From positions 186,001 to 250,000 of the forward strand of contig CALHGZ010000001.1 of NCBI GenBank assembly GCA_938031175.1: a stretch of DNA of 64,000 bases, written 5' to 3'. This DNA is from Candidatus Kapaibacterium sp. (GTDB lineage Bacteria > Bacteroidota > Ignavibacteria > Kapaibacteriales > UBA2268). Position 1 is the stretch's first letter. Each line of letters starts with the position of its first letter. Positions 1 through 9,394 of the stretch are shown here, piece by piece. Below the pieces are notes generated by a model. That model was not told the origin of the DNA and searched no databases. It saw only the letters and a program-made list of their open reading frames with translations. Position numbers and translations under genes: made by a program.

Positions 1-3000
1 TCATTCTCAGAGGAGATCAATATTAGCAATTTATGTTTTTGCGATTTCATTAGGAATCTGTTTATAGCAGTGGATTCATTGTGAGACAAGTTTTCAAAAT
101 CTATAACGACAAATTTAGGAGAAATTTTATTAATAGTTTCAAACGTGTTATCAGTAAGTGAATATTCAAGCGTAATTATTTCATATTCATTAAATAATTC
201 CTTAATGATTTTATCAATAGAGCCTATAAAAATTACTTTTCCAGTTAAAATATCATAATCAATTCTTTTGTAGCTTCGCAGTTCAGTAAGTTTAATTTTA
301 TCAATAAACTCAATTTTTCTGAAAATAATGTCAAATCTTGTACCGGATATGCCATCACTTTGTACTTGAATAGTACCATTCATTTTTTCGACTAATTTTT
401 TTGTGATTGCTAAGCCAAGTCCAGAACCTGAGATACTTTGTCTGCCAGAAGAGTATTTTTTATTAAAAGCTTCGAATATATTCTGTTGTAAAGAAGCAGG
501 TATACCAATCCCCGTGTCTTGAACACTTAGCATGAAATCAATAGTTGAATTATTGGTAGAAATTGGTTCAACGATTATTTTTATTAAACCATGATCAGTG
601 AATTTTACGGAATTGCCAACTAAGTTAAATAATATTTGCCTTAGTCTGATTTCATCGAGACGTATTTTTTCTGGGAATTCATCGCTAATATCAATAATAA
701 AGACTAAATTTTTTTCATAAATCTGCTGTGAAAAAATTTGTTCGATTTCAAGTATAAGTTTTTTAAGATTGAAAGGTTTGTAAATAAATTCAATTTTGTC
801 GGCTTCAATTTTAGATAAATCAAGAATATCATTAAATAATGCCAGAAGATGGTTACTACTTTTTAAAATTGAATTCAAATATTTCGTATGATGAGGGTTA
901 TCTGATTTGCTTAATAATAATTCTGCAAATCCAATGATAGCTGTCATTGGTGTTCTTATTTCATGGGAAATGTTTGCGAGAAACAAACTTTTTGCTTTGT
1001 TTGCAGCCTCGGCTTTTTCAATAGCTTCATTTAATGTTTCATATAAAATCATTTGCTCGATTGTTGATATCAAACTAGAATTATAAGTTATAAGAAGTGA
1101 TTTTTGTTGCTCTAAAATCTGCTCATCAATTACTATGGATATATATTCTGTGAAACCCCAGAGTTTTTCTTGTATCAGGATAGGAGAATAGAATAACAAG
1201 GCTTCTGATCCAATATTGTGAAATATTGAATCTTTTGAATTCAATAATATTATTTGCCCATTTTTTAAATCATTAATCAAATTTTCATTTGATATTACTT
1301 CAAAGTAAAGTTTTTCTAGATCATTTGGACATTTTAAACGATCATTTTCCCATTTTATAAATTCCACTAAATCATGTTGCTCATTGTGATTTATGATTTT
1401 AAAAATTCTAATTTTGCAAGCACCAATTGTTTTCGAAAAAATATCCATTGATTCAATAATTGCTTTTTTATGTTCGTCAATTGTAATTAATTTATTAGCT
1501 GCCAACGCAATTGATTCAAAAAGTAATTTTTGTTTAAAGAGTAATTCAATTGTTTGATATTTTTCAGTAACATCGGTTAACATAGATAAATAGCCGATAA
1601 AATTTCCTTTTATGTCGAAAAGTGGTGAAGATGAATCTAAAACCCATAACTCTGAGCCATCAGATTTGATAAACTTAAAATCCGAACGGCTAGTTTGATT
1701 CTGTTTAAGTATAGCAATTTTTTCATTATGCCTGTAGTACCAAGTACTGTCAATAAAATCTTTGATATCATTATTAATTAGTGAATTAGCACCAGGAAAA
1801 CCTAGCATATTTGCAAAACTTTTGTTAGCTAAAATAATTTTATTGTTTGCATCAATTATGCATATACCTTCGCTTGCAGTTTCGAATATATTTCTGAATC
1901 TTTCTTCGCTTTCTTTCAATGCTTCATTGGCTATTTTCTGGGTAGTTATGTCCTCAATTAAACATAGTAATCCATTTATTTCCTTGTTTTCGTTTATTAT
2001 TGGACTTTTAATTATTTCTAAATATTTGACTGGATGATTTTTATATTGATATTTAATTATTTCTTTTTTTATTTGTCTTGAGTTTAGGACAGCCAGATCA
2101 TTTTTTACTAGTGGTTTGAGTTGTGAGTAGTTTTCTAATTCAAAGTCTGTTTTGCCAATAATTTGATTTTCTTCAATACCAAGCCAATTAAAAAAAGATT
2201 TGTTACCAAAAATAAATTTGTTGGAAGGATCTTTAAAATAAATCATATCTGGAATTGCAGAAATCAGTGACTTGAGCTGTAAATATGTATGTTCTAGGGC
2301 TATTTCAGCTTCTGTACGTTTTGTTAAATCTCTGAATGTCCATATTCTACCTATTTTATTATGTCCAATTTTCATTGGTTTGGAGTAAACTTCAATCACT
2401 GAACCTTTTTTTAGTCGGATAATTTCGTAAAATTCTTCTTCCGAATTCTGAATAATATTGAAAATCTGCTTTTTTAGTTTTTTATCAGATATGATTTTTG
2501 AAATAATCTTTAAAAAAATAGCTTTTCTATTGTGTGTTGAAAGATAATTTCCGCTAATATCCCACATATTCTCGAAAGTTTTGTTGTGTATAAGGATATT
2601 GCCATCTTTATCAGATATAATCATTCCATCTGCTGTTGATTCAATAGCTGAACTTAAAAGGTATATTGTGCGATCTAATTCATCGAGTATATTTAACCTT
2701 TCGGTTATATTATGGATGATTGTAATAATCTCACCGGAAGTGTCTATCAAAGAAGATGAAATTTCACACCATAAATATTTATCTGAATGTTTTGTATTTA
2801 TTTTACATATAGTTGTAAAATTGTTTTGGTTTTCACTTAATTTTTCAATTGAGTCTTTAAATTTTTCAGAATTTGAATGCAAAAGCTTATCGAATAAATT
2901 CTCATACAGCAATTCTTCTTGGTGGAAACCAGTTAAATTATAGCAAGATTGTGAGATATAATTTATTAATCCGTTACGTGTGTGTAGAATTATTAAATCT

Positions 3001-3965
3001 GTGGTCTTATCAGCTATTAATTTATAACGTCTTTCAGATTCAATTAAAGCTTGTTCGGCTTGCTTCAATTCGCTGATATCATAAATAATTGAGATGAATA
3101 ATTTCTCGGATTTATCTTTTATGATGTAGTTATATTCGGCTATGAATTTAATTTTGTTGTTTATATCTACAATATTGCATTCAAATTGCCTATTTAGTAA
3201 ATCACTTTCGCTACTTATAAATGCTTCGTTGAACGCAGATTTAAATTTTTTAAAATTAGATTCACTATTTCTGCTATTAGGTTCTAAGCTATACCTAAAG
3301 CTTGTGTATTGCTGGTTAAGAATTTCCTCCTTGTTTAATCCAATAATTCTGGAAATAGCTTCATTTATAAAAATAATGTTTCCTTCTTGATTAACTATGA
3401 TGATACCAATTTGTGAATTTTCTGTAATTGTCCTGAATATTTCATTAGTTATTGATGATTTTGGATTGTTGTGTAATGATGGGAAGTCTACGATTTTTTT
3501 TAGAATTTTGCTGAGAATTCCGCATAAATTTATAGTTAAAATTTTGTCTTCTTCTTGAATTTTTTGTGTTCCGTTTTTGAGTGTAATTTTAATAAATCCG
3601 ATAGGTTTATCATTGAGGGGTGCAATATAAATCTGATCTTGGGGATTATTAATTCCAATAATTGAGTAAAGGTTGGAATATAATTGAGGCTCTAGATAAA
3701 TTAGATCTAAATCATTTTTTTTTAAATTATCAATTAATACTTGTGCGGTATTTTCATCGATAAGAGATATAGGAATACCAATCGATTTGATAATTTGATA
3801 ATGGTTATAATTACTAATGAGCAATTCAATATTTTCAGTGTCTAAAATGTTGGTTAGAAATGTAAAAATATTGTTGATACCAACGTTTAATTGATTTTTA
3901 TCTCCATCTAAAATTTTAGCCAGTGAACTTATTATTTCTGCAAAGATTATTTTATTTTTCCTCAT
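1..3965 (-). CDS. Multi-PAS hybrid-type sensor histidine kinase, C-terminus cut by window edge
   Basis: About 1321 codons are open from an ATG at 3965 down to the left window edge, with no stop. In order I see an N-terminal region of roughly 170 residues without clear family, five PAS-like domains (starting near residues 175, 308, 432, 558 and 685), a GAF-like segment from about 810, a HisKA domain with phospho-acceptor His1001 in SHEIRTPM, and a HATPase domain with N-box (FNLVGNSVKFTD), G1 (DTGIGIP) and G2 (GSGLGLA). After this comes a degenerate receiver-like stretch, so one or more real receiver domains may follow outside the window. No membrane segment is evident, so it is probably cytosolic and senses through PAS/GAF ligands. 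It lies 38 bases after the LolA-like gene and probably belongs to the gcvPA transcript. The ligand is unknown. Confidence 0.93.
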   Translation of the reverse strand, partial: MRKNKIIFAEIISSLAKILDGDKNQLNVGINNIFTFLTNILDTENIELLISNYNHYQIIKSIGIPISLIDENTAQVLIDNLKKNDLDLIYLEPQLYSNLYSIIGINNPQDQIYIAPLNDKPIGFIKITLKNGTQKIQEEDKILTINLCGILSKILKKIVDFPSLHNNPKSSITNEIFRTITENSQIGIIIVNQEGNIIFINEAISRIIGLNKEEILNQQYTSFRYSLEPNSRNSESNFKKFKSAFNEAFISSESDLLNRQFECNIVDINNKIKFIAEYNYIIKDKSEKLFISIIYDISELKQAEQALIESERRYKLIADKTTDLIILHTRNGLINYISQSCYNLTGFHQEELLYENLFDKLLHSNSEKFKDSIEKLSENQNNFTTICKINTKHSDKYLWCEISSSLIDTSGEIITIIHNITERLNILDELDRTIYLLSSAIESTADGMIISDKDGNILIHNKTFENMWDISGNYLSTHNRKAIFLKIISKIISDKKLKKQIFNIIQNSEEEFYEIIRLKKGSVIEVYSKPMKIGHNKIGRIWTFRDLTKRTEAEIALEHTYLQLKSLISAIPDMIYFKDPSNKFIFGNKSFFNWLGIEENQIIGKTDFELENYSQLKPLVKNDLAVLNSRQIKKEIIKYQYKNHPVKYLEIIKSPIINENKEINGLLCLIEDITTQKIANEALKESEERFRNIFETASEGICIIDANNKIILANKSFANMLGFPGANSLINNDIKDFIDSTWYYRHNEKIAILKQNQTSRSDFKFIKSDGSELWVLDSSSPLFDIKGNFIGYLSMLTDVTEKYQTIELLFKQKLLFESIALAANKLITIDEHKKAIIESMDIFSKTIGACKIRIFKIINHNEQHDLVEFIKWENDRLKCPNDLEKLYFEVISNENLINDLKNGQIILLNSKDSIFHNIGSEALLFYSPILIQEKLWGFTEYISIVIDEQILEQQKSLLITYNSSLISTIEQMILYETLNEAIEKAEAANKAKSLFLANISHEIRTPMTAIIGFAELLLSKSDNPHHTKYLNSILKSSNHLLALFNDILDLSKIEADKIEFIYKPFNLKKLILEIEQIFSQQIYEKNLVFIIDISDEFPEKIRLDEIRLRQILFNLVGNSVKFTDHGLIKIIVEPISTNNSTIDFMLSVQDTGIGIPASLQQNIFEAFNKKYSSGRQSISGSGLGLAITKKLVEKMNGTIQVQSDGISGTRFDIIFRKIEFIDKIKLTELRSYKRIDYDILTGKVIFIGSIDKIIKELFNEYEIITLEYSLTDNTFETINKISPKFVVIDFENLSHNESTAINRFLMKSQKHKLLILISSEN

Positions 3966-4003
3966 AGGAATGAAACGAATTTAAGAATATACTGGGTTAA
4001 AAC

Positions 4004-4870
4004 TCAAGATTTTGGTATTTGGAACAACCCATCATCAATATCGATATCGAATTCGGTTGAAACAAAGCGCAATTCAGTCATTGTTTCATTGTTAAGTTTG
4101 AATGTGATTTGATGTGGTAAAGTTATACCATTTATACTTTTATAATTGCTAAAATAAACTTCAGCGGTTCCTTCATATTGAGGTGTTTTCATAGTTTCTT
4201 TTGTTTTGTAGGTTAGAAATGTTTTCGGGTCGAGATAAATATAAATTAAAGTTCCAGCCTGACGTACGCCTTTTATTCTATAATATTTAGTATTACCTAT
4301 TTTTTCTAAACCGTCTGCTTCCAATTTTGAGAATTTTTTTTCCCAGTTATGAAATAAGTCATCGAATGAGGACTGTTCTTGAAGTTGTTTTAATTGATCA
4401 CCTTTTAATTCGTGTGTTTTTGTTTCTTTTAACCATGAAGCATAGGACCACCCTTTATCCCCATCGAAAGCCTGAATTAATTTTTCTCCATCTATTGTAA
4501 TTTCACTATGATACTTTAATGGTCTTTTAAAGTGGACCACAAATGTATTTTCCTTACCCTGCTGTATTAGCAAGCCTTTTTGACGCATAGATTTAACCTT
4601 TGACATTTTATCCTGCCCCACAGCTAATAGGTGCCTTTCGATCAGTGCATTAATATCAAATTCAATTGGGGTATGTTCGGCCTCTTCGGGAGATATTTGA
4701 TTATCTGATATTCCTTCTTGAGGTAGAAGATACGTTGGTGCATTAATTTCAGGAGCTTGTGAGACAGTATCTTTCGATGGTGGTTCTTTTGTGTCTTGAG
4801 TTTCCTTACAAGATATTAACGATATTGTTATTAGGACTGTTGTAATTATTAATTTGATTAGATAATTCAT
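4004..4870 (-). CDS. LolA-like outer-membrane lipoprotein-sorting family protein (itself a lipoprotein)
   Basis: The 288-residue product starts with a lipoprotein signal peptide ending in LISC, giving a lipidated Cys21. A proline- and glutamate-rich linker of about 45 residues follows. The rest (roughly residues 70-288) has the beta-rich pattern of the LolA/outer-membrane lipoprotein-sorting superfamily: an initial helix with AVGQDKMSKVKSMRQKG, then alternating strands including a 'YLDPKTFLTYK' segment and 'FSNYKSINGITLPHQI'. Such proteins often occur in Bacteroidota as periplasmic lipid- or lipoprotein-binding modules, but this one is anchored and is not the canonical soluble LolA. It lies 18 bases after the DivIC-like gene in the same direction. 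The family call is fairly sure; the substrate is not known. Confidence 0.8.
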   Translation of the reverse strand: MNYLIKLIITTVLITISLISCKETQDTKEPPSKDTVSQAPEINAPTYLLPQEGISDNQISPEEAEHTPIEFDINALIERHLLAVGQDKMSKVKSMRQKGLLIQQGKENTFVVHFKRPLKYHSEITIDGEKLIQAFDGDKGWSYASWLKETKTHELKGDQLKQLQEQSSFDDLFHNWEKKFSKLEADGLEKIGNTKYYRIKGVRQAGTLIYIYLDPKTFLTYKTKETMKTPQYEGTAEVYFSNYKSINGITLPHQITFKLNNETMTELRFVSTEFDIDIDDGLFQIPKS

Positions 4871-4888
4871 TCTTACCTTTGATTTTGT

Positions 4889-5188
4889 TTAATTATTATT
4901 CTTTTTTTCGATGTAAATAATATTTTCGCCCGGTTTAATTAATCCGTACTTTTCCCGAGCTATTCTTTCGAGTTCAAGATTGTCGTTTTCTAAGATTCTT
5001 AAACGCTTATTTAATGAATCTATTTGATCTTTATGATCCTTAATCGTTTCAATTAATTTATTGTAATTTGAAGTTATTGTATACCGCTTAATTATACCGT
5101 AATTAGAAAATAGAGCGAATAAAATTATTATCAGAATTATTATAAATAGTATTATTTTTTTTTTCCAATATGATGTTGTAAATCTCAC
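4889..5188 (-). CDS. Septum formation initiator family protein (FtsB/DivIC-like)
   Basis: The 99-residue protein has a short basic cytoplasmic N-terminus, one hydrophobic segment at about residues 11-30, a coiled coil with heptad-like leucines at about 35-75, and a C-terminal 'LERIAREKYGLIKPGE' motif typical of FtsB/DivIC proteins. The family bridges FtsL and FtsQ in the divisome at the inner membrane. The start codon is GTG. It sits only 2 bases after the TAA of gcvPA, so translation is probably coupled. A link between a glycine cleavage subunit and a division protein is a genomic, not a biochemical, association. No other division gene lies nearby. Confidence 0.88.
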   Translation of the reverse strand: MRFTTSYWKKKIILFIIILIIILFALFSNYGIIKRYTITSNYNKLIETIKDHKDQIDSLNKRLRILENDNLELERIAREKYGLIKPGENIIYIEKKNNN

Positions 5189-5190
5189 GC

Positions 5191-6531
5191 TTATTCAGCA
5201 AATTTCTTTAAAAAATTGACAAAATTATCCATTTCCTCTTTTGTTCTTTTTTCTGTAACTGAGATGAGTAAACCTTTTTTACATTCAGGGAATTTCGAAG
5301 TATCAATTCCAGCCAAAAATCCATAATTAATTGCATCATTGATAATGATAGATGGTTCAACAGGGGTTTCGACTAAAAAGTCACAGAAAAAGGGCTTTTG
5401 AATCGATAATCTATAACCGGGTATTTTTATAATGTTGTCGGCAAGATAATGTGCTTTATAGAGCGATTGCTCTGCTACTTCTTTAATTCCGTTTTTCCCC
5501 ATAATTGACATATAAACTGTAGCAGCTAACATAAACAAGCCCTGATTAGTGCAAATATTTGAAGTTGCTTTTTCTCGTTTGATTTGTTGCTCTCGAGTTT
5601 GGAGAGTTAGAACGTATGCTCTGTTGCCATCAGCATCCACAGTAATTCCTGCAATTCTACCTGGCATTTTTCTAACGAAATCTTTTTTACAAGCAAAAAT
5701 ACCAAGATATGGTCCACCGAAACTCATAGGAATACCAAGCGGTTGACCTTCAGCTACAGTTATATCTGCATCGTATTCGGAAGGTGCTTCCAAAATTCCG
5801 AGTGAAATCATATCTACAATTGCTATGTATAAAGCATTACTGTTGTGTGCAATTTGACCAATTTTATGTACTTCTTCCAATGTTCCATAGGGATTGGGAT
5901 GTTGAACTATAACTGCAGAAGTTTGCTCGTTTACAGCGTTCTTTAATTTTTCCAAGTCGCAAGTCCCATCGCTTGCAATAATGTATTCAAACGTGAGTTC
6001 CCTACCTGAGCATATGGTTTCCATAACTCTTTTGAAGAATGGATTGATAGTACCAGCGATGAGAAAATGTGTTTTCCGATTATGAGCATGTGACATCAGA
6101 CAAGCTTCTGCCAATGCACTTGCACCATCATAGAGTGAAGCATTTGCAACGTCCATACCGGTCAGATTGCAAATCATTGATTGGAATTCGTACATTGTCT
6201 GTAAGGTACCTTGGCTTACTTCTGCTTGGTAGGGAGTATAAGCAGTGCGGAATTCAGGACGTTCGATAATTGATTGAACTATTGATGGTATGAACCTATC
6301 ATAAGCACCGCCACCCATGAAGCAAACATGCGTCGAGGCAGTAATGTTGCGAGAAGATAGTTCTAATATGTAACGGTAAACTTCGTATTCGGATAATTTT
6401 TCGGGTAAGTTTAAATCCCCCTTCAATCTTACGTTTTCTGGTATTACCTTTATTAATTCATTAATAGAATTAACACCTATTGTTTGTAGCATTTTTTTTC
6501 GGTCTTCTTCAATATTTGGTACAAATGCCAT
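5191..6531 (-). CDS. gcvPA: Glycine dehydrogenase (decarboxylating), subunit 1 (P-protein alpha half)
   Basis: The product (446 residues from the chosen ATG) is the N-terminal half of the glycine cleavage P-protein: it begins MAFVPNIEEDRKKML and carries the family motifs FMGGGAYDRFIPS, TPYQAEVSQGTLQ, ANASLYDGASALAEA and VAEGQPLGIPMSFGGPYLG. Subunit 1 pairs with GcvPB, which carries the PLP lysine; gcvPB, gcvT and gcvH are not in this window. The frame is open further upstream to a TTG at 6570. I prefer ATG 6531 because GGAAGG stands 8 bases before it, the length fits the family, and the TTG would fall inside the predicted -7 element at 6568-6575. First gene of a probable gcvPA - DivIC-like - LolA-like - histidine kinase operon. 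Confidence 0.95.
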   Translation of the reverse strand: MAFVPNIEEDRKKMLQTIGVNSINELIKVIPENVRLKGDLNLPEKLSEYEVYRYILELSSRNITASTHVCFMGGGAYDRFIPSIVQSIIERPEFRTAYTPYQAEVSQGTLQTMYEFQSMICNLTGMDVANASLYDGASALAEACLMSHAHNRKTHFLIAGTINPFFKRVMETICSGRELTFEYIIASDGTCDLEKLKNAVNEQTSAVIVQHPNPYGTLEEVHKIGQIAHNSNALYIAIVDMISLGILEAPSEYDADITVAEGQPLGIPMSFGGPYLGIFACKKDFVRKMPGRIAGITVDADGNRAYVLTLQTREQQIKREKATSNICTNQGLFMLAATVYMSIMGKNGIKEVAEQSLYKAHYLADNIIKIPGYRLSIQKPFFCDFLVETPVEPSIIINDAINYGFLAGIDTSKFPECKKGLLISVTEKRTKEEMDNFVNFLKKFAE

Positions 6532-6567
6532 AATTATATCCTTCCAAAAGTATGTTTCATAAAAAAG

Positions 6568-6600
6568 CAAAATTATGGAAAAAAGTATACCTAAACAAAA
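6568..6600 (-). promoter_or_regulatory. Predicted promoter of gcvPA
   Basis: On the minus strand TTTTG (6600-6596), a 20-base spacer and TAATTTTG (6575-6568) match the Bacteroidota -33/-7 consensus TTTG / TAnnTTTG. Transcription would start near 6560, leaving a leader of about 30 bases before ATG 6531. It stands back to back with the gap promoter. Confidence 0.6.
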
Positions 6601-6632
6601 TTTAGAAAACTTTGATTTATTATATATTCAGG

Positions 6633-6663
6633 TTTGCTGGAAATCAATAAATGATTAAATTTG
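6633..6663 (+). promoter_or_regulatory. Predicted promoter of gap-pgk
   Basis: TTTG (6633-6636), a 19-base spacer and TAAATTTG (6656-6663) match the Bacteroidota -33/-7 pattern. Predicted start is near 6670, about 50 bases before the gap ATG. The nusA promoter has the same spacing and the same -7 octamer. Confidence 0.62.
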
Positions 6664-6722
6664 TAAAATATTTATGCTAAGAAAACAACCACATGAATTC
6701 TAATTAATAAGGGGAGATTTAT

Positions 6723-7715
6723 ATGTCATTAAGATTAGCAATTAACGGTTTTGGACGCATAGGGCGTCTAGCATTCAGAGAAGCCTTTTTACGTAACGCA
6801 GATATAGAATTTATCGGAATTAACGATATAACTGATCCTGCTACCTTGGCTCATTTATTAAAGTATGATTCAGTTCATGGAAAATTTCCAGGTGAAGTAA
6901 AATCAACAGAAACTTCAATTATTGTTAATGGTGTCGAAATACCAATTTCAAGTGAGCGACAAATCGAGAATTTACCTTGGAAAGACGTTGATGTTGTATT
7001 GGAATCAACAGGTGTATTTCGTAGAAGAGAACAACTTAATTTGCATATTCAAAATGGTGCCAAAAAAGTTGTATTATCTGCCCCAGCAAAAGACCAACTC
7101 GATGCAACAATAGTAGTTGGAGTAAATGAGCATACTCTAACAGGGGAAGAGAAGTTAGTCTCTAATGCTTCTTGCACAACTAACTGCTTGGCTCCAATGG
7201 TAAAAGTATTGCATGATAAATTTGGCATTGAATCAGGTTTTATGACGACTATTCATGCTTATACAAATGATCAGAGAATACTTGATTTACCTCATAGTGA
7301 TTTGAGGCGAGCTAGAGCAGCGGCAGCAAATACTATACCAACAACAACAGGCGCGGCAAAAGCTGTTGGACTTGTTCTTCCTGAGTTGAAAGGCAAATTG
7401 AATGGTTATGCTGTGAGAGTGCCTGTACCCAATGGTTCATTGACTGATTTAGCAGTTATATTAAAGAGAGAAGTGACTAAAGAGGAAATTAATATTGCAA
7501 TGAAAGAAGCTGCTGAAACTTATATGAAAGGCATTATTGAGTACACAGAGGAACCAATTGTTTCCTCTGATATCATTGGTAACTCTGCATCATGCATTTT
7601 TGATTCACAGTTGACAGATGCAATTGGCAATTTCGCTAAAGTTGTTGGTTGGTATGATAATGAATATGGATATTCTTGCAGAATTGTTGATTTGATACTT
7701 AAGTTGCACAAGTAG
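6723..7715 (+). CDS. gap: Type I glyceraldehyde-3-phosphate dehydrogenase
   Basis: The 330-residue enzyme has the NAD-binding GFGRIGR at residues 9-15, Asp35 after the second strand (ND), which usually indicates NAD rather than NADP preference, catalytic Cys151 in SNASCTTNCLAP, and His178 in MTTIHAYT. It converts glyceraldehyde 3-phosphate to 1,3-bisphosphoglycerate in glycolysis or gluconeogenesis. The ATG at 6723 follows an AGGGGAG ribosome-binding site. pgk follows after 24 bases, so the two sequential glycolytic enzymes are almost certainly co-transcribed from the promoter at 6633-6663. Length and motifs are normal. Confidence 0.98.
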   Translation: MSLRLAINGFGRIGRLAFREAFLRNADIEFIGINDITDPATLAHLLKYDSVHGKFPGEVKSTETSIIVNGVEIPISSERQIENLPWKDVDVVLESTGVFRRREQLNLHIQNGAKKVVLSAPAKDQLDATIVVGVNEHTLTGEEKLVSNASCTTNCLAPMVKVLHDKFGIESGFMTTIHAYTNDQRILDLPHSDLRRARAAAANTIPTTTGAAKAVGLVLPELKGKLNGYAVRVPVPNGSLTDLAVILKREVTKEEINIAMKEAAETYMKGIIEYTEEPIVSSDIIGNSASCIFDSQLTDAIGNFAKVVGWYDNEYGYSCRIVDLILKLHK

Positions 7716-7739
7716 AAGACACTAATAATGGAGTAAAAA

Positions 7740-8930
7740 ATGATAGTATCAATCTTTGAAACAAATTTTAATTCGAAAAAAGTGTTAGTCCGTGTAGATT
7801 TTAATGTCCCACTTAGTTCAGATGGCAAGGTAGAAGATGATACACGAATTGTAGAATCATTGCCAACAATTGATAAAATAATTGACGATGGAGGTATTCC
7901 AATTTTAATGTCTCATCTCGGTAGGCCTAAAGGCAATTTTGATCCTAAATATTCACTAAAACCGGTAGCAGATTATTTACATAATCATCTTGGATATTCA
8001 GTAATATTTGCACCTGATTGCATCGGAGAAGCAGCTGAAAAGGCAGTTAAATCAGCAAAGCCCGGTGATGTTGTTTTATTAGAAAATGTAAGATTCCATA
8101 AAGAAGAAACTGAAAACGATACCATATTTGCTGAAAAATTGGCATTACTTGGTGATTGTTACGTTAATGATGCATTTGGTTCAGCCCACCGTGCACATGC
8201 AAGTACTTATGCAATAGCACAATTTTTTCACGATAAATATGCGGGTAAATTGATGATGGATGAACTCCATTATTTGGGTAAAGTCCTAAACAATCCTAGA
8301 CGACCTTTTCTTGCAATTCTAGGTGGTGCTAAGATATCAGGTAAAATTGATGTTATTAAAAATCTTTTGCAAAAATGCGATCAGATTTTGATTGGTGGCG
8401 GGATGGCATTTACTTTTTTGAAAGCTAAAGGATTAGATATAGGTAAGTCAATTTTGGAAGAAGATAAAATAGAGCTTGCTAAAGAACTGCTGAACGAAGC
8501 TGAAAAAATAAATGTTCCGATTTATATCCCTGAAGATTACATAGTTGCAGATGAATTTTCTAATGAAGCTAATTCCCGTTGTGTAAGTGCAAATGATATA
8601 AATGCCAATGACTATGGTATGGATATTGGTTATAAAACGAGAGAGTTATATAAACAGTTGATATTACAGGCAAATACTGTAATCTGGAATGGTCCAATGG
8701 GAGTTTTTGAATTCGAAAAGTTTTCTGAAGGTACAAAGGTCATAGCATTATCGTTAGCCGATGCTACACAAAAAGGTGCAATTACAGTTGTAGGAGGCGG
8801 TGATTCAGTGTCAGCCGTTAATAAATTAAATTTAAAGAGACAAATAACCCATGTTTCAACTGGTGGTGGTGCTTCACTTGAATTTTTAGAAGGCAAAACT
8901 TTGCCAGGTGTTGCTGCTTTAGAAATTTAA
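7740..8930 (+). CDS. pgk: Phosphoglycerate kinase
   Basis: The 396-residue protein has the N-terminal signature VLVRVDFNVPLSSDGKVEDDTRI, the substrate-binding SHLGRPKG, LLENVRFHKEE, the hinge region LGGAKISGKIDVI, and the nucleotide-binding GGGDSVSAV and STGGGASLEFLEGK motifs. It makes ATP and 3-phosphoglycerate from 1,3-bisphosphoglycerate, the product of the gene before it. The nucleotide-binding GGGDS replaces the commoner GGGDT, a conservative change. It is the second gene of the gap-pgk unit; a 67-base gap separates it from the next small gene. Confidence 0.98.
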   Translation: MIVSIFETNFNSKKVLVRVDFNVPLSSDGKVEDDTRIVESLPTIDKIIDDGGIPILMSHLGRPKGNFDPKYSLKPVADYLHNHLGYSVIFAPDCIGEAAEKAVKSAKPGDVVLLENVRFHKEETENDTIFAEKLALLGDCYVNDAFGSAHRAHASTYAIAQFFHDKYAGKLMMDELHYLGKVLNNPRRPFLAILGGAKISGKIDVIKNLLQKCDQILIGGGMAFTFLKAKGLDIGKSILEEDKIELAKELLNEAEKINVPIYIPEDYIVADEFSNEANSRCVSANDINANDYGMDIGYKTRELYKQLILQANTVIWNGPMGVFEFEKFSEGTKVIALSLADATQKGAITVVGGGDSVSAVNKLNLKRQITHVSTGGGASLEFLEGKTLPGVAALEI

Positions 8931-8997
8931 TAACTTCTCAAATAATAGAAAGTTTAAAACGACTATATTGAATAAAATATAATTTTTAAGAGATTTT

Positions 8998-9378
8998 ATG
9001 TATTATATAAATAATTCGCAAGAGCAATTTGAACAAGTTAATGAAGTAGTATCCTCCATTGATATATTGGTCGAAAATTTGAAGGATTTAACAATTGTAT
9101 CAGTAGATATGATAAATTCGCTAGTTGGTATATTAGAAACGACACAAAAACTTATAAATTTACTGCCTGATTCAAAAAATAATAAGCTAACAATTAGCAC
9201 TAAAAAAGATGATTTGCTCTATGCTTTAGATATGATGAAAAACTCATTTGGAGCAGATAAAATTCATAAAGATTTTTATGTATGGTGGGGTATATTTGGA
9301 ACTTACTGGAGTCTTTATTCAAAGATATTAGCCCACACAGATAATGATGTAGAAATTTTTTATTTATCACTAAATTGA
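8998..9378 (+). CDS. Hypothetical protein, 126 residues
   Basis: I do not recognise this protein. It is predicted to be soluble and mostly helical: a first half with heptad-like Val/Ile/Leu spacing (about residues 10-60), then a basic patch (KNNKLTISTKKDD), and an aromatic C-terminal segment with FYVWWGIFGTYWSLYSK. There is no signal peptide. Base composition resembles its neighbours, and the gene fits snugly between pgk and the rhomboid gene in the same direction, 16 bases before the latter's ATG, which argues that it is real and co-transcribed. Confidence 0.65.
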   Translation: MYYINNSQEQFEQVNEVVSSIDILVENLKDLTIVSVDMINSLVGILETTQKLINLLPDSKNNKLTISTKKDDLLYALDMMKNSFGADKIHKDFYVWWGIFGTYWSLYSKILAHTDNDVEIFYLSLN

Positions 9379-9394
9379 GTTAGAGGTTTAATTG

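Noticed and set aside
1762-3390. Four short plus-strand frames of 67-120 codons
   Set aside because: They are antisense to the large histidine kinase, whose minus-strand frame is continuous and carries PAS motifs throughout this part.
6532-6570. Extended gcvPA start at TTG 6570
   Set aside because: It falls inside the predicted -7 element, lacks a ribosome-binding site, and ATG 6531 gives the normal length.
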